Below are positions 7,886 through 16,713 of a stretch of 64,000 nucleotides of DNA, piece by piece. Every line of letters begins with the position of its first letter. Positions within the stretch are counted from its first letter, which is position 1. The position numbers were made by a program, and so were the translations under genes. The stretch is from AC-32 sp963719275 (GTDB lineage Bacteria > Actinomycetota > Thermoleophilia > Gaiellales > Gaiellaceae), in NCBI GenBank assembly GCA_963719275.1, contig CAVRBT010000005.1, forward strand, positions 62,001 through 126,000. Direction: 5' to 3'. The notes under the pieces are model-generated. The model did no database searches, was not told where the DNA came from, and saw nothing but the letters and a program-made list of their open reading frames with translations.

Positions 7886-7933
7886 CTCCCGGTTTCGCCC
7901 GCCGCTACGGCGATTCCGGCCGTCACGGCTCTT

Positions 7934-7948
7934 GTAACAGTCTGTTAC
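7934..7948. repeat. palindromic repeat, copy 2
   Basis: Exact 15-nt core GTAACAGTCTGTTAC, 48 bp downstream of copy 1, in the gap between the cNMP-binding and response regulator genes. The two copies bracket a short GC-rich segment with no gene. Confidence 0.9.
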
Positions 7949-7984
7949 TTAGAGTGGTGGGGCTCGCCCGGTCGAACCGGCGCC

Positions 7985-8620
7985 TCAGACGAGGCGGTGC
8001 TGGGTTGCCCAGCGGGTCAGCTCGTGGCGCGTCGAGGGCTGAAGCTTGCGCAAGACGCTCGAGACGTGGCTCTCGACGGTCTTCACCGACAGGCTCAGGC
8101 GGGCCGCTATCTCCTTGTACATGTACCCGCGGGCGATCAGCTGCAGGACCTCGCGCTCGCGCGGGGTGAGCTCGTCGAGCTCGGCGTCGCCGCCGACGCC
8201 CTCGCCCGCGCGGAAGGCGTCGAGCACGAAGCCCGCGAGCCGTGGGGAGAAGACCGCGTCGCTGGCCGCGACCCGCTCGATCGCTGCCGCGAGCTCCGGG
8301 CCCGAGATCGTCTTCGTGACGTAGCCGCGCGCGCCCGCGCGGATCACCGAGATCACGTCCTCGGCGGCATCCGAGACGGAGCGGGCGAGGAAGCGGACTC
8401 CCGGGCGGTCGGGCGCGACCGCATTGACGATCGCGTCCCCGCTCCCGTCCGGGAGGTGGACGTCGAGCAGGACGACGTGCGGGTCGAGCTCCTTGATCAG
8501 CGGCACCGCCTCCGCCACCGTCCCCGCCTCGCCGACGACGTCGACCGCGTCGCCGAGCTCCGCCCGCACGCCGGCAAGCAACAGGCCGTGGTCGTCGACG
8601 AGCACGACGCGCGGCTTCAC
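7985..8620 (-). CDS. NarL/LuxR-family response regulator
   Basis: A 211-residue two-component response regulator. The receiver domain has acidic pocket D9-D10, phosphoacceptor D53 (VVLLDVHLPDGSG) and the conserved lysine in GYVTKTISG. The C-terminus is a LuxR-type helix-turn-helix, ELTPREREVLQLIARGYMYK followed by EIAARLSLSVKTVESHVSSV. The GTG start overlaps the TGA of the histidine kinase gene (GTGA), so the two are translationally coupled and surely partners. With the PspC/LiaF-like gene upstream this is a membrane-stress type three-gene unit. Confidence 0.93.
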   Translation of the reverse strand: MKPRVVLVDDHGLLLAGVRAELGDAVDVVGEAGTVAEAVPLIKELDPHVVLLDVHLPDGSGDAIVNAVAPDRPGVRFLARSVSDAAEDVISVIRAGARGYVTKTISGPELAAAIERVAASDAVFSPRLAGFVLDAFRAGEGVGGDAELDELTPREREVLQLIARGYMYKEIAARLSLSVKTVESHVSSVLRKLQPSTRHELTRWATQHRLV

Positions 8621-9525
8621 GGTCGGCTCCGCGGAAGCCTGAGCTCGATCTCGGTCCCCTGGCCCGGAGCCGTCACGACGGTCGCACGGCCCCCAGCCCG
8701 ATCCAGGCGCCGCTCGATCGACTCCGCCAGCCCGCGGCGGTCGGGGGGTACAGCCGCACGGTCGAAGCCGGAGCCGCGGTCGCGGACGAAGACGGCGATC
8801 TCGTCCTCGCCCGCCTCGGCGTAGACGTCGACCTGCTCGACGCCCGAGAACTTGGCCGCGTTCGCCATCGCCTCGCGCGCGGCGAGCACGACCGCCGCCG
8901 CGCCTTCGTCGAGCGGGCAGTCGCCGGCGCTCGCGAGCTCGACGCGGACGCCGTGCAGCTCTTCGACCTCGGCGGCCGCCACCGAGAGCGCCGCGATGAG
9001 GAACGCCCGCTCGTCCCCGAGCGGCCCGTCCTCGTAAAGCCAGCCGCGCACCTCGCGCTCGTGCCGGCGGGCGAGCCCGGCAACGCGCCGCGGGTTGGTC
9101 GAATGTCGCTGGATCAGCGCCAGGGTCTGGAGCACCGAGTCGTGCACGCGCGCGGCGACCTCGGCGCGCTCCTCGGTGCGGATCCGCGCAGTGCGCTCGG
9201 CGTCCCGCTCGACGGCGAGGCGCCAGAGCCAGGGGCCGGCGACGAGCAGCAGCGCTCCGGCCACGGCACCCGGCGGTAGCAGCGTCGTCGTGCCACCCTC
9301 GCCCTGGAGCAGCAACACGAATCCGAGCCCCGCGAGCGCGAGGCCGGCGTAGGCGCGCGGAGAGTCCGGCCGCAACGTCCCGCGCCGGTGCCAGACGAGG
9401 GCGAGGCCGGCGGCCACGAGCGCGATCCCACCGACGGCTCGGTCGGAGAGTCCGACGGCGTGCAGCAGCAGCACGCCGGCGGCGAGGACCAGCAGGGCCC
9501 ACCACGGTCTCGTTAGTGACGTCAT
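8617..9525 (-). CDS. membrane histidine kinase, LiaS/NarX-like
   Basis: A 302-residue sensor kinase. The N-terminal 100 residues form about four membrane segments without a large extracellular sensor; then comes the HisKA_3 dimerisation helix EVAARVHDSVLQTLALIQRH, with phosphorylated H128, and an HATPase domain with N-box AREAMANAAKFSG and glycine box DRGSGFD. Small intramembrane-sensing kinases of this layout respond to cell-envelope stress. The ATG overlaps the stop of the upstream PspC/LiaF-like gene (ATGA), and the kinase stop overlaps the start of the regulator, so all three were one coupled unit. Confidence 0.9.
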   Translation of the reverse strand: MTSLTRPWWALLVLAAGVLLLHAVGLSDRAVGGIALVAAGLALVWHRRGTLRPDSPRAYAGLALAGLGFVLLLQGEGGTTTLLPPGAVAGALLLVAGPWLWRLAVERDAERTARIRTEERAEVAARVHDSVLQTLALIQRHSTNPRRVAGLARRHEREVRGWLYEDGPLGDERAFLIAALSVAAAEVEELHGVRVELASAGDCPLDEGAAAVVLAAREAMANAAKFSGVEQVDVYAEAGEDEIAVFVRDRGSGFDRAAVPPDRRGLAESIERRLDRAGGRATVVTAPGQGTEIELRLPRSRP

Positions 9526-10183
9526 CGTACGGCGCGCTCGACGTGGAGACTCCCGGCGCCGACATGGGCATCGAGGTCGAGCACGCGCTTGCCGGGCTCG
9601 TCGACGCTCCGGTCGACCTCGCGGCTGTCCGCGGACCGCCCGAGCAGGTCGGCGGTGCCGAAGTCAGCGTCGGTATGGACGCGCAGCGCGGCGTCGCGGG
9701 GCACCAACAGCACTAGGCGGCCGACGTCGACCCGCATGTGGAGGTGGTCACGCCGACCGGCAGCCGCACGTCGCGCATGTCGACCCGCAAGTCTCCGATC
9801 CCGAGCTTGTACTCGGGGCGGAGATCGCCGAGCGTGGCCACGTCGTACGTCTGGTCGCCGATGCCGTTGCCGAAGTGAACGTGAAAGACGGCCGCGAAGA
9901 CGGTGGCTTCCGATCAGCGGCCACGGCCGGTCGCGCCGGTCGCGCAGCACCGCGGCGGCGATCGAGTCCTCCTCGCCCTCGTCCGGGATCACGAGCGCGG
10001 CGGCCAGTAGATCAGGACGCCGGCGCCGCCGATGAGCGTCAGGACGACGAAACCGACCCGGTAGAACGCGGGGTGGATGTCGAAGTAGCGCGCCAGGCCC
10101 CCGCAGACGCCGGCGAGCATGCGGTCCGACCGGCTCCGCTCGAGACGCTTTGCGGCCGGCTGCTCGACTGTTGTCTCGTTCAT
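9522..10183 (-). pseudogene. PspC/LiaF-like membrane stress protein, frameshifted
   Basis: Residues 1-60 are a PspC domain (SDRMLAGVCGGLARYFDIHP, then VGFVVLTLIGGAGVLIY), after which the frame breaks near 10009. The next frame continues with LAAALVIPDEGEEDSIAAAV, the third from about 9922 with FHVHFGNGIGDQTYDVATLG and GIGDLRVDMRDVRLPVGV, and from about 9745 the second again with HMRVDVGRLVLLVPRDAALR to the stop. Joined, these give one intact PspC plus LiaF-type (cell-wall antibiotic response) protein of about 220 residues. Three single-base indels imply either a decaying gene or assembly errors. The stop still overlaps the kinase start, so coupling is preserved. Confidence 0.8.
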
Positions 10184-10293
10184 GTCTCCAGGATCGCCGC
10201 AGGGACCTGTGAACGGCCATCCGGAATGACCCTGGACCGACCCTGAGCCAGCCTCAGAAGGCGAGAACGGCGTCCGCTCTTCGCGGACGACGA

Positions 10294-12183
10294 TCAGCCG
10301 AGCGCATAGACGGCGTTCGTCCCGCCGCCGAGGACGAGCACGCGGCCCTTCACGGAGACGGCCGTCGGATCGCTCAGCGCCTGGGGCAGGTTCGCGACCG
10401 CGGTGACTGTTCCCGCGCCGGGGTCGACGGCGAGCACGTGCCGCGAGCCGCCGCCCACGAGCAGCAGCCGCGACCCGAGCGGCGCGAGCGCGACATGGTC
10501 GAGTGGCCGCGGAAGCGTGGCGACCTTCGTCACCGTCCCCGCGCGCGGGTCGACGGCGTAGACGGCCCGCGAGGCTCCGGCCACGGTCAGCCCGCCTGCG
10601 ACGTACAGCTGCGAGCCGAGCGCGGCAACGCCGGCATAGCGCAGGCCGTTCGGCAGCCGGGCCACGACCGCCGGTTGCGCGCCGGGGCGGAAACGCAACA
10701 CGGCAGTTGCGTACCGCGCGCCCGTGTACCCACCGACGAGGTACGTCCGCCCGCCCAGCGTCGCCGCGCCGAGGTCGGAGAGCGGCTCGCCGAGGCTGCC
10801 GAACGTGGCGGCGGTGCGCCGGGTTGGATCGACGCGGACGACGGTGTCGGTCGATGCGGCCTGGCCACCGCCGAACAGGTAAACGCGTCCGTGGACGAGC
10901 GCTGCTGCCGCATCGTGCGTCGGCGCCGGCAAGCTCGTGATGCCGCGCAGCGCCGCAGGCGGCCCGAGCAGCACCTGGCTCGAAGACGAGCCGCCGACCA
11001 GGCCGCCAAGGGCGACGACCCGCCCGTCCGGTAGGGCAACAGCGCTCATCCGTGAGACCGCCTGCGGCAGCGACCCGACGCGCGTCACGCGCACTGCAAG
11101 TGCCGGTGCTGCCCTGGTCGCCGCCGGCTTCTTCGAAGGAGCAGCCGCCGGGATCAGGTTCGTCGTGGGCAGCAGGTCGAGGCCGTCCGGCTTGTCGAGA
11201 TAGCCCGGTCCCGTGCCTGCTAGTCCCGTGTGGCCGTACTGCCAGACGATCTGCTTCGTACTCGGGTCGATCACGATCACACGATGGTTGTAGTCATCGT
11301 TCGCGGCGATCAGGCCGTTCGGCCAGCGCACAGCGAGCGACGGCTTCGCAAGCCGGTCCGGCCCGCTCGCGGATCCGAACGACCACGTCACGCGGCCGCT
11401 GCGGTCGACGATCACGATCTTGCCGGGTATCGCGAACGAGGCGACGAGCACCCGCCCGTTCGGCAGGAGCTGGGCATCGGACGGGTATGGAACAGGCGAG
11501 CGGATCGACCAGAGGAGCCTCCCGTCGGCCGCCAGTCGGTCGATCCAGCCGCCGATCTCCGTGACGAGCAGGCCGCCGTCGGGCAACGGCGTGTCGCCGT
11601 TCGGGCTGGCGAAGCCCCGCGGGGGGTCGTGCGCGCAGCTCCCGCCGAGCACGCGCGTCACCCTTCGCGCCCGGTCGATCTGCACGATGCGGCAGTTCTG
11701 GATGTCCGCCACGGTCGTGATCCCGGAGCGCAGGCGGTAGGCGTCGTCCGGGGTGTTCAGGTAGCCGGGGCTGGAGCCGGGGACACCGCCGTGGCCGTAG
11801 GTCCACACCCGCGCATGCGTCTTCAGCGACAACTCGACGAGCGTGTCGTTGAACTCCTCGTTCGTGATCACCGACCGGTAGCCAGGGGTGAAGAAGGCGT
11901 CGTCCGGCCCCCGGAGGGTTGTGTCCTCCCAGACGACCTTCTTCGACGGCGAGACGAGCAGCACCCGGTTGTTGTTGCGGTCGGCGATCAGCACGTAACC
12001 GGGGATGACGGACGAGTTGACGCGCGGCAGGCCGAGCGGTGAGACGAGCAGCCGCGGGTGCACCCGGTGCTGCTTCGGCCGCTGATGCGGGTCCGGCGCA
12101 GAGCGAGTCGAGGTCGCTCTCGGGTGGCTCGAGCAGCCACCAGCGACGAGGGCGAGCCCGAGCGCGGCGAGCGCCTTACGCAT
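10294..12183 (-). CDS. secreted lipoprotein with two beta-propeller halves
   Basis: A 629-residue protein. It begins MRKALAALGLALVAGGCSS, a lipoprotein signal with lipobox VAGGC, so it is probably anchored outside the membrane. The first half has NHL/PQQ-like blades (GYVLIADRNNNRVLLVSPSK, ENG-like turns PNGRVLVASFAIPGKIVIVD). A proline/alanine linker follows at about residues 360-375, and the second half has Kelch-type repeats (LPDGRVVALGGLVGG, GRVYLFGGG, RTYLVGGYTG). Such proteins usually bind or display ligands; no catalytic residues are evident. The start ATGCGTAA overlaps the stop of the upstream membrane protein by 8 bp, so it belongs to the ferric-reductase/ApbE operon. Confidence 0.8.
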   Translation of the reverse strand: MRKALAALGLALVAGGCSSHPRATSTRSAPDPHQRPKQHRVHPRLLVSPLGLPRVNSSVIPGYVLIADRNNNRVLLVSPSKKVVWEDTTLRGPDDAFFTPGYRSVITNEEFNDTLVELSLKTHARVWTYGHGGVPGSSPGYLNTPDDAYRLRSGITTVADIQNCRIVQIDRARRVTRVLGGSCAHDPPRGFASPNGDTPLPDGGLLVTEIGGWIDRLAADGRLLWSIRSPVPYPSDAQLLPNGRVLVASFAIPGKIVIVDRSGRVTWSFGSASGPDRLAKPSLAVRWPNGLIAANDDYNHRVIVIDPSTKQIVWQYGHTGLAGTGPGYLDKPDGLDLLPTTNLIPAAAPSKKPAATRAAPALAVRVTRVGSLPQAVSRMSAVALPDGRVVALGGLVGGSSSSQVLLGPPAALRGITSLPAPTHDAAAALVHGRVYLFGGGQAASTDTVVRVDPTRRTAATFGSLGEPLSDLGAATLGGRTYLVGGYTGARYATAVLRFRPGAQPAVVARLPNGLRYAGVAALGSQLYVAGGLTVAGASRAVYAVDPRAGTVTKVATLPRPLDHVALAPLGSRLLLVGGGSRHVLAVDPGAGTVTAVANLPQALSDPTAVSVKGRVLVLGGGTNAVYALG

Positions 12184-13126
12184 GCACCGTGACCTGTCCC
12201 TGAAACTGGTTTCCATTCGTGAGCCTCCAGCTCGCGTGGACGACTCTCCGGGTGCCGTCCTCGGCCCGGCAGCGGGCGTCGAAGCCGAACGACTGCACCT
12301 TCGTCACGCGGCCGGTGCAGAGCATGCCGCTCGGGAGGAGCTCCAGCTGGAAGGAGGTGGCGTCGAGGCGGTTCGGCTCGATCAGCAGGTCGGCACGCAG
12401 CAGCGCCCGCTGCGAGCCGTTCGCCGTTGCCGCGGCGGAGACGAGCCCGCGCGTGGCGCCCACGTTCTGCACGACCTGGCCGGTGATCGGGGCCACGAAG
12501 GTGCGGGCGTTCCACGGCTTGGGCGAGAAGCGCAGCGGCCCTGCCGCCGCGAGCACGGCGGCCACGCCCACGGCCGCGGCGCCGAGAGCCAGCGGCCGGC
12601 CGCGCCTCAGCCGGAGCGCGCCCACCGCGAGCACGAGCGCGACCGACGCGGCGAACACCGCGAGCAGCCAGGGCGCGCTGCGGTCGGTCCCGCTGCCGAG
12701 CCCGTGGATCGTGGCCGCCGTCCAGACGGCGAGGTTGAGGTAGTGCGCCCGCCGCCAGAACGTGTACGGGAGGCGGTCGCGGTAGCGGTTGGTGATCGCC
12801 AGCGCGAGCAGCAGCTCGGCCGCGACAACGCCGAGCGCGGTGTACAGCGTGCGGTAGCGCGCGACGAACGGCACGAGGATCGCCGAGAGCGAGAACGGCA
12901 GGTAGGCGTCCAGCGCGATCGTCACGACGTGGATCGCGACGAAGCTCCCCACGAGCAGCCCGCCGAATCGGTGGACGTCCTCGAGCGCGAACCGGGGCCA
13001 GCGCTTCAGCGGCCTCCGTCCGGCCATGGTCATGCCGAGCGTTACCACCACCGTCAGGATCAGGTAGGCGGCGATCCCTGCCGCGCGGGCGGCGTACCAG
13101 TCGAGCGGGCTGGTCGTCAGGTGCAA
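12176..13126 (-). CDS. ferric reductase-like transmembrane protein
   Basis: About 316 residues. The N-terminal 210 hold six to seven membrane segments (for example AAYLILTVVVTLGMTMAG, FGGLLVGSFVAIHVVTIALD, YLNLAVWTAATIHGLGSG), with histidines spaced as in ferric reductase-like heme membrane domains (FRD/YedZ type). The C-terminal 100 residues are an extracytoplasmic, beta-rich tail (FVAPITGQVVQNVGATRGLV). No FAD/NAD domain is present, so electrons probably come through a flavinylated partner. The start is a TTG at 13126 that overlaps the end of apbE by 10 bp; no in-frame ATG or GTG lies upstream in the right region. Organised with apbE and a lipoprotein. Confidence 0.75.
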   Translation of the reverse strand: MHLTTSPLDWYAARAAGIAAYLILTVVVTLGMTMAGRRPLKRWPRFALEDVHRFGGLLVGSFVAIHVVTIALDAYLPFSLSAILVPFVARYRTLYTALGVVAAELLLALAITNRYRDRLPYTFWRRAHYLNLAVWTAATIHGLGSGTDRSAPWLLAVFAASVALVLAVGALRLRRGRPLALGAAAVGVAAVLAAAGPLRFSPKPWNARTFVAPITGQVVQNVGATRGLVSAAATANGSQRALLRADLLIEPNRLDATSFQLELLPSGMLCTGRVTKVQSFGFDARCRAEDGTRRVVHASWRLTNGNQFQGQVTVHA

Positions 13127-13956
13127 GCCGGCTCCCGGGGTTTCACCCCCGCGCGCCAGCTCGCGTTCTCGTGTGCCCGGCCGCGGGCAAGGAACCGTCC
13201 TGGTAGCCCCCGCTCGTCGAGCCAGTCGGGCCCCTCGTCGCCGAGCAGGAACGCTGCCTTCGCGGCGACGTCCGCGGCGAGGCAGGTTGCCCCGCAGACG
13301 GTGACCTCCTCCCATGGGCTGCTCGAAGGACGGCCTGTCCTCGGGTCGATCAGGTGGTGCTGCTCCGCGCCCGCCCGCATCCAGCGCCGCTTCGTCCGCC
13401 CGCTCGTCGCGAGGCCGCCGGAGACCACCCGCACCGCACCGCCGCCGGGGAGCGCGACGTCCACCTCGCCGCGCGCGGCCAGGTCGCCGCCCGCGGAGAC
13501 GAACGCCTTGCCGTGGAGCAACCCGAGCGCGTCGTCCACCGCTGCGGCCTTGACGACGCCGTTCAGGTCGAGCCGCACTCCGCGCGGCAACACCAGCACG
13601 CGCCCGTACAGCTCGACCGTGCCTGGGCGCGAGGCGGTCCCGAGCGGCGCCGCGCTCGGCTCCAGCACTGCGAAGTCAGAGTCGTAACCGGCCGCCTCGA
13701 GCGCCGCGCCGAGGGTCGGGTCGACGAGCCCCCCGGTCTGCTCGCGCGCCCGCACCGCGGCCTCGACCATTCGCGCGAAGAGCGGCGAGACGAATCGCGC
13801 ACCCCTACCCTCGTTGACCGCGTTCAGCTCGCTCTCCGACCGGAAACGACTGAAGAGGGCGTCGCGCTGCTCGAACAGCGTGCGCACGCGGGCGAGCTCG
13901 TCGCCTGTCGCGCCCTCGACGAGGACCTCGCACCCCATGGACGAGAAGCGGTTCAC
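13117..13956 (-). CDS. apbE: FAD:protein FMN transferase
   Basis: A 279-residue ApbE-family enzyme that attaches FMN covalently to a threonine or serine of extracytoplasmic flavoproteins, using FAD and Mg2+. Visible hallmarks are MGCEVLVEG at the start, FSRFRSESELNAVN, GLVDPTLGAALEAAGYD, GVRLDLNGVVKAAAVDDA, AFVSAGGDLAARG and the HHLIDPRTGRPSSS motif. There is no evident signal peptide on the chosen GTG start, which overlaps the upstream stop (GTGA). It sits between a small membrane-anchored protein and a ferric reductase-like protein, suggesting a transmembrane electron-transfer chain with a flavinylated component. Confidence 0.9.
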   Translation of the reverse strand: MNRFSSMGCEVLVEGATGDELARVRTLFEQRDALFSRFRSESELNAVNEGRGARFVSPLFARMVEAAVRAREQTGGLVDPTLGAALEAAGYDSDFAVLEPSAAPLGTASRPGTVELYGRVLVLPRGVRLDLNGVVKAAAVDDALGLLHGKAFVSAGGDLAARGEVDVALPGGGAVRVVSGGLATSGRTKRRWMRAGAEQHHLIDPRTGRPSSSPWEEVTVCGATCLAADVAAKAAFLLGDEGPDWLDERGLPGRFLARGRAHENASWRAGVKPREPACT

Positions 13957-14210
13957 GTCTGCGCCGTCGCCACCGACGGGTCGGCCTGCGTAGGGGCGAG
14001 GATCCCCGCCTGCAGCTGGTTCTCTCGCACGGTGCGCACGAAGCCCTGCGGCGGGGAGAGCGCCTTGATCGCCTTCTTGTGGTGGCCCGGGTAGGTGACG
14101 CGGGCGAGCGCCGCGGAGGCGACGAAGGCGGCCGCAGCCGTGCCGGCGAGCACGAGCTTCGCGAGGCCTGCGCGGCGCCGAGCGGCGCCGATGCGCGTCT
14201 GACGAGTCAA
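13953..14210 (-). CDS. small membrane-anchored protein in apbE operon
   Basis: An 85-residue protein starting at a TTG. It has a basic N-terminus, one membrane segment (KLVLAGTAAAAFVASAALAR) and an extracytoplasmic tail (YPGHHKKAIKALSPPQGFVR to the C-terminus). I see no S/T-G-A-T flavinylation motif. Its stop overlaps the apbE start by four bases, so it is expressed with it. I do not recognise a family; it could be an assembly or electron-transfer partner. Confidence 0.6.
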   Translation of the reverse strand: MTRQTRIGAARRRAGLAKLVLAGTAAAAFVASAALARVTYPGHHKKAIKALSPPQGFVRTVRENQLQAGILAPTQADPSVATAQT

Positions 14211-14236
14211 TCCGGTCGCAGTATGCGGGCGCTTCC

Positions 14237-15043
14237 TTAACGGGAGCTGAGAACGGCGTCCGAGAGCGCGGGCCAGGCTTCGAGCGACCAGCGGCCGAAT
14301 TCGAAGTCGGTGAGGCACGCGAGCGCGACGCCGGCTTCGGGGTCGACCCAGAGGAACGTCCCGCTGCCACCGAAATGGCCGAACGTGCGCTCGGAGTTGC
14401 GCGAGCCGGTCCAGTGCGGCCGCTTGCGGTCGCGCAGCTCGACGCCGAGGCCCCAGTCGTTCGGCTGCATCCGGCCGATGTCGGGAAGCACGCCGACGAG
14501 CCCCGGGAACTGCACCGACGTCGCCTCGGCCAGCGTCTCCGGTGCGACCAGGCGCGGGCGCTGCAGCTCGGCCGCGAGGCGCGCCAGGTCGTCGAGGCTG
14601 CCGCGCATCGCGGAGCCGGGCGATCCCCGCAGCTCGGCCGTCCGCATCTCGAGCGGACCGAGCACGGCCCCCCGCAAGTACTCCGGAAACGGCATCTCGG
14701 CCGCGGCGCCGACGACCTCGCCGAGCACCTCGAAGCCGGAGTTCGAGTAGATCCGCCGCCTTCCGGGCTCGGCGATCGGCGTGCGGCCCTCGAACGGGAG
14801 CCCCGACGCGTGTGCGAGCAGGTGCCGCACCGTCGAGCCCTCGGGCCCGGCCGGGTCGTCGAGGTCGAGGACCCCCTCTTCTGCCGCCACGAGTGTCGCG
14901 AGCGCCGTCGCGGGCTTCGTCACCGAGGCCCAGCGGAAGACGTGCTTCCGCGGGCCGTGCGAGGCGATCTCCTCGCCTCCGCGCAGGACGGCAACCGCGA
15001 CCGTCTCGGCGGGCCAGCTCTCGACCTGCCGCAGGGCGTCCAC
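14237..15043 (-). CDS. serine hydrolase of the beta-lactamase (class C/EstB) family
   Basis: A 268-residue beta-lactamase-fold hydrolase. The nucleophile motif S-x-x-K is in RWASVTKPATALATLVAAEE, and the Y-x-N motif is YSNSGFEVLGEVVG. The C-terminal region contains GHFGGSGTFLWVDPEAGVAL, the KTG-like triad equivalent. No signal peptide is seen, so it is probably a cytoplasmic esterase or peptidase rather than an antibiotic-resistance enzyme. I start at the GTG of VDALRQVESWPAE, only 18 bp from the divergent RidA start; longer frames overlap that gene. Confidence 0.83.
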   Translation of the reverse strand: MDALRQVESWPAETVAVAVLRGGEEIASHGPRKHVFRWASVTKPATALATLVAAEEGVLDLDDPAGPEGSTVRHLLAHASGLPFEGRTPIAEPGRRRIYSNSGFEVLGEVVGAAAEMPFPEYLRGAVLGPLEMRTAELRGSPGSAMRGSLDDLARLAAELQRPRLVAPETLAEATSVQFPGLVGVLPDIGRMQPNDWGLGVELRDRKRPHWTGSRNSERTFGHFGGSGTFLWVDPEAGVALACLTDFEFGRWSLEAWPALSDAVLSSR

Positions 15044-15061
15044 AAGCCTGATACTAGGGAG

Positions 15062-15448
15062 ATGGAGCGCCGCACCGTCCCGGCCGTCTCCCCCTTCGCC
15101 GAGGCCGCGGGCTATGCGCGGGTCGTGCGGATCGGGTCGCACGCCTATGTCGCGGGCACCGCGCCGATCATGCCGGACGGCGCCGACCCGCCGACGGACG
15201 CCTACGGCCAGACGCGCCGTTGCCTCCAGATCGCGCTGTCTGCGCTCGCCGAGGTCGGTGTCCTGGTCGACCACGTCGTCCGGACGCGGATCATGCTCAC
15301 CCGCGCCGAGGACTTCCCCGAGATCGCGCGCGCCCACGGCGAGTTCTTCCACGACGTGATGCCGGTCAACACCAGCTACGTCGTCGCGGCGCTGCTCGAC
15401 TCCCGCTGGCTGCTCGAGATCGAGCTCGAGGCGCTGGTGCCCGAATGA
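15062..15448 (+). CDS. RidA/YjgF family protein
   Basis: A 128-residue RidA-family protein; such proteins hydrolyse reactive enamine/imine intermediates from PLP enzymes. Features include GYARVVRIGSHAYVAGTAPI, QTRRCLQIALSALAEVG, VVRTRIMLTRAEDFPEIARA and the C-terminal ELEALVPE. The arginine of the family (VVRTRIML) is present. The stop overlaps the ATG of the following carboxylate-amine ligase gene (ATGA), so the two are co-translated. Its divergent neighbour starts 18 bp away. Confidence 0.88.
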   Translation: MERRTVPAVSPFAEAAGYARVVRIGSHAYVAGTAPIMPDGADPPTDAYGQTRRCLQIALSALAEVGVLVDHVVRTRIMLTRAEDFPEIARAHGEFFHDVMPVNTSYVVAALLDSRWLLEIELEALVPE

Positions 15449-16641
15449 AGCAGATCTACCCCGCCACCATCACCGGCAAGAGCTTCGCCCCGGGCGGCAG
15501 CGTGCTCGTCCACAACTTCGGCAAGGGCGACCAGTACACGCTCGGCGTCGAGGAGGAGTACATGCTGCTCGACGGCGAGACGCTCGACCTCGTCCAGCAC
15601 GTCGAGGCGGTGCTCGCGGCGGCCGAGGGCCACGAGCTCGAGCCGCGCGTCGCCCCGGAGCTGATGCAGTCGGTGCTCGAGATCGCGACGCCGGTCTGCC
15701 GTACGCCCTCGGACGTCGAACGTGAGCTGCGGAGGCTGCGCGCCTACGTCAGCACGCTCGCCTCCGAGCAGGAGATGCGCGTCGGCGCGGCGGGCACGCA
15801 CCCGTTCTCGCTCTTCGAGCGCCAGCGCATCACAGCCCGCGACCGCTACCGCCACCTAGTCGACCAGCTCCAGTACGTCGCGCGGCGCGAGCTGATCTTC
15901 GGCATGCACGTGCACGTCGCGGTCGACGACTGCGAGAAGGCGGTCCAGGTCGTGAACGGGCTGCTCGCGCACCTCTCGTCGCTGCTCGCGCTCTCGGCGA
16001 GCTCCCCCTTCTGGCGCGGCGAGCTGACCGGGCTCGACTCGAGCCGCCAGATGGTCTTCGCCGCCTTCCCGCGCTCGGGCCTGCCGCCGCGCTTCCACGA
16101 CTACGCCGACTACGCCGAGGTCGTGGGCCAGCTGGAGAAGACCGGCTGCATCGCGGACTACACGCACATCTGGTGGGACATCAGGCTGCACCCGCGCTAC
16201 GGCACCGTCGAGATCCGCATCTGCGACGCGGTCTCGAGCGTCGAGGACGCCGTCGCGCTGGCCGCGTTCTGCCAGGCGCTCGTGAAGCTCTACTCCGAGC
16301 GGTTCGACGCGGGCGAGGAGATCCCGTCGTACCACCGCATCCTCACGAGCGAGAACAAATGGCTCGCCGCGCGCTACGGGCTCGAGGCGCCGGTGATGGA
16401 CCTCGCCACCGGGCGCCGCAACCGCGTGCCCGTCGCCCAGCTGGTGCGCAGGACGCTGAAGGAGATCGAGCCGCACGCGCGCGAGCTCGGCGCGGAGTCG
16501 GAGCTCGATGGGATCCGCGAGATCCTCGCCCGCGGCAACGGCGCCGACCGCCAGCGGCGCGTGTGGAACGCGAACCGCGACATCACCGAGGTCGTCCGTG
16601 AGATCGCCGACGCGACCGAAGAGGCGGCGGTCCCCGCCTAG
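15445..16641 (+). CDS. YbdK-type carboxylate-amine ligase (GCS2 family)
   Basis: A 398-residue ATP-dependent carboxylate-amine ligase of the glutamate-cysteine ligase type 2 superfamily. It has YTLGVEEEYMLLDGETLDLV at the ATP/metal site, ELMQSVLEIATPVCRT, RVGAAGTHPFSLF, FGMHVHVAVDD, and IWWDIRLHPRYGTVEIRICD. YbdK enzymes have weak gamma-glutamylcysteine-forming activity, so glutathione or another small peptide-like thiol is possible but not shown. Length is slightly above E. coli YbdK (372). It overlaps the RidA stop by four bases and is followed by a MITE-like element and a strong hairpin. Confidence 0.88.
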   Translation: MKQIYPATITGKSFAPGGSVLVHNFGKGDQYTLGVEEEYMLLDGETLDLVQHVEAVLAAAEGHELEPRVAPELMQSVLEIATPVCRTPSDVERELRRLRAYVSTLASEQEMRVGAAGTHPFSLFERQRITARDRYRHLVDQLQYVARRELIFGMHVHVAVDDCEKAVQVVNGLLAHLSSLLALSASSPFWRGELTGLDSSRQMVFAAFPRSGLPPRFHDYADYAEVVGQLEKTGCIADYTHIWWDIRLHPRYGTVEIRICDAVSSVEDAVALAAFCQALVKLYSERFDAGEEIPSYHRILTSENKWLAARYGLEAPVMDLATGRRNRVPVAQLVRRTLKEIEPHARELGAESELDGIREILARGNGADRQRRVWNANRDITEVVREIADATEEAAVPA

Positions 16642-16713
16642 CCGACCGTCGCTCGTTCGCAATCGCCAGGGCCAAGGGCATCCTCTCTCGGCACGGTCCG
16701 CCGGGGCCTCAAA

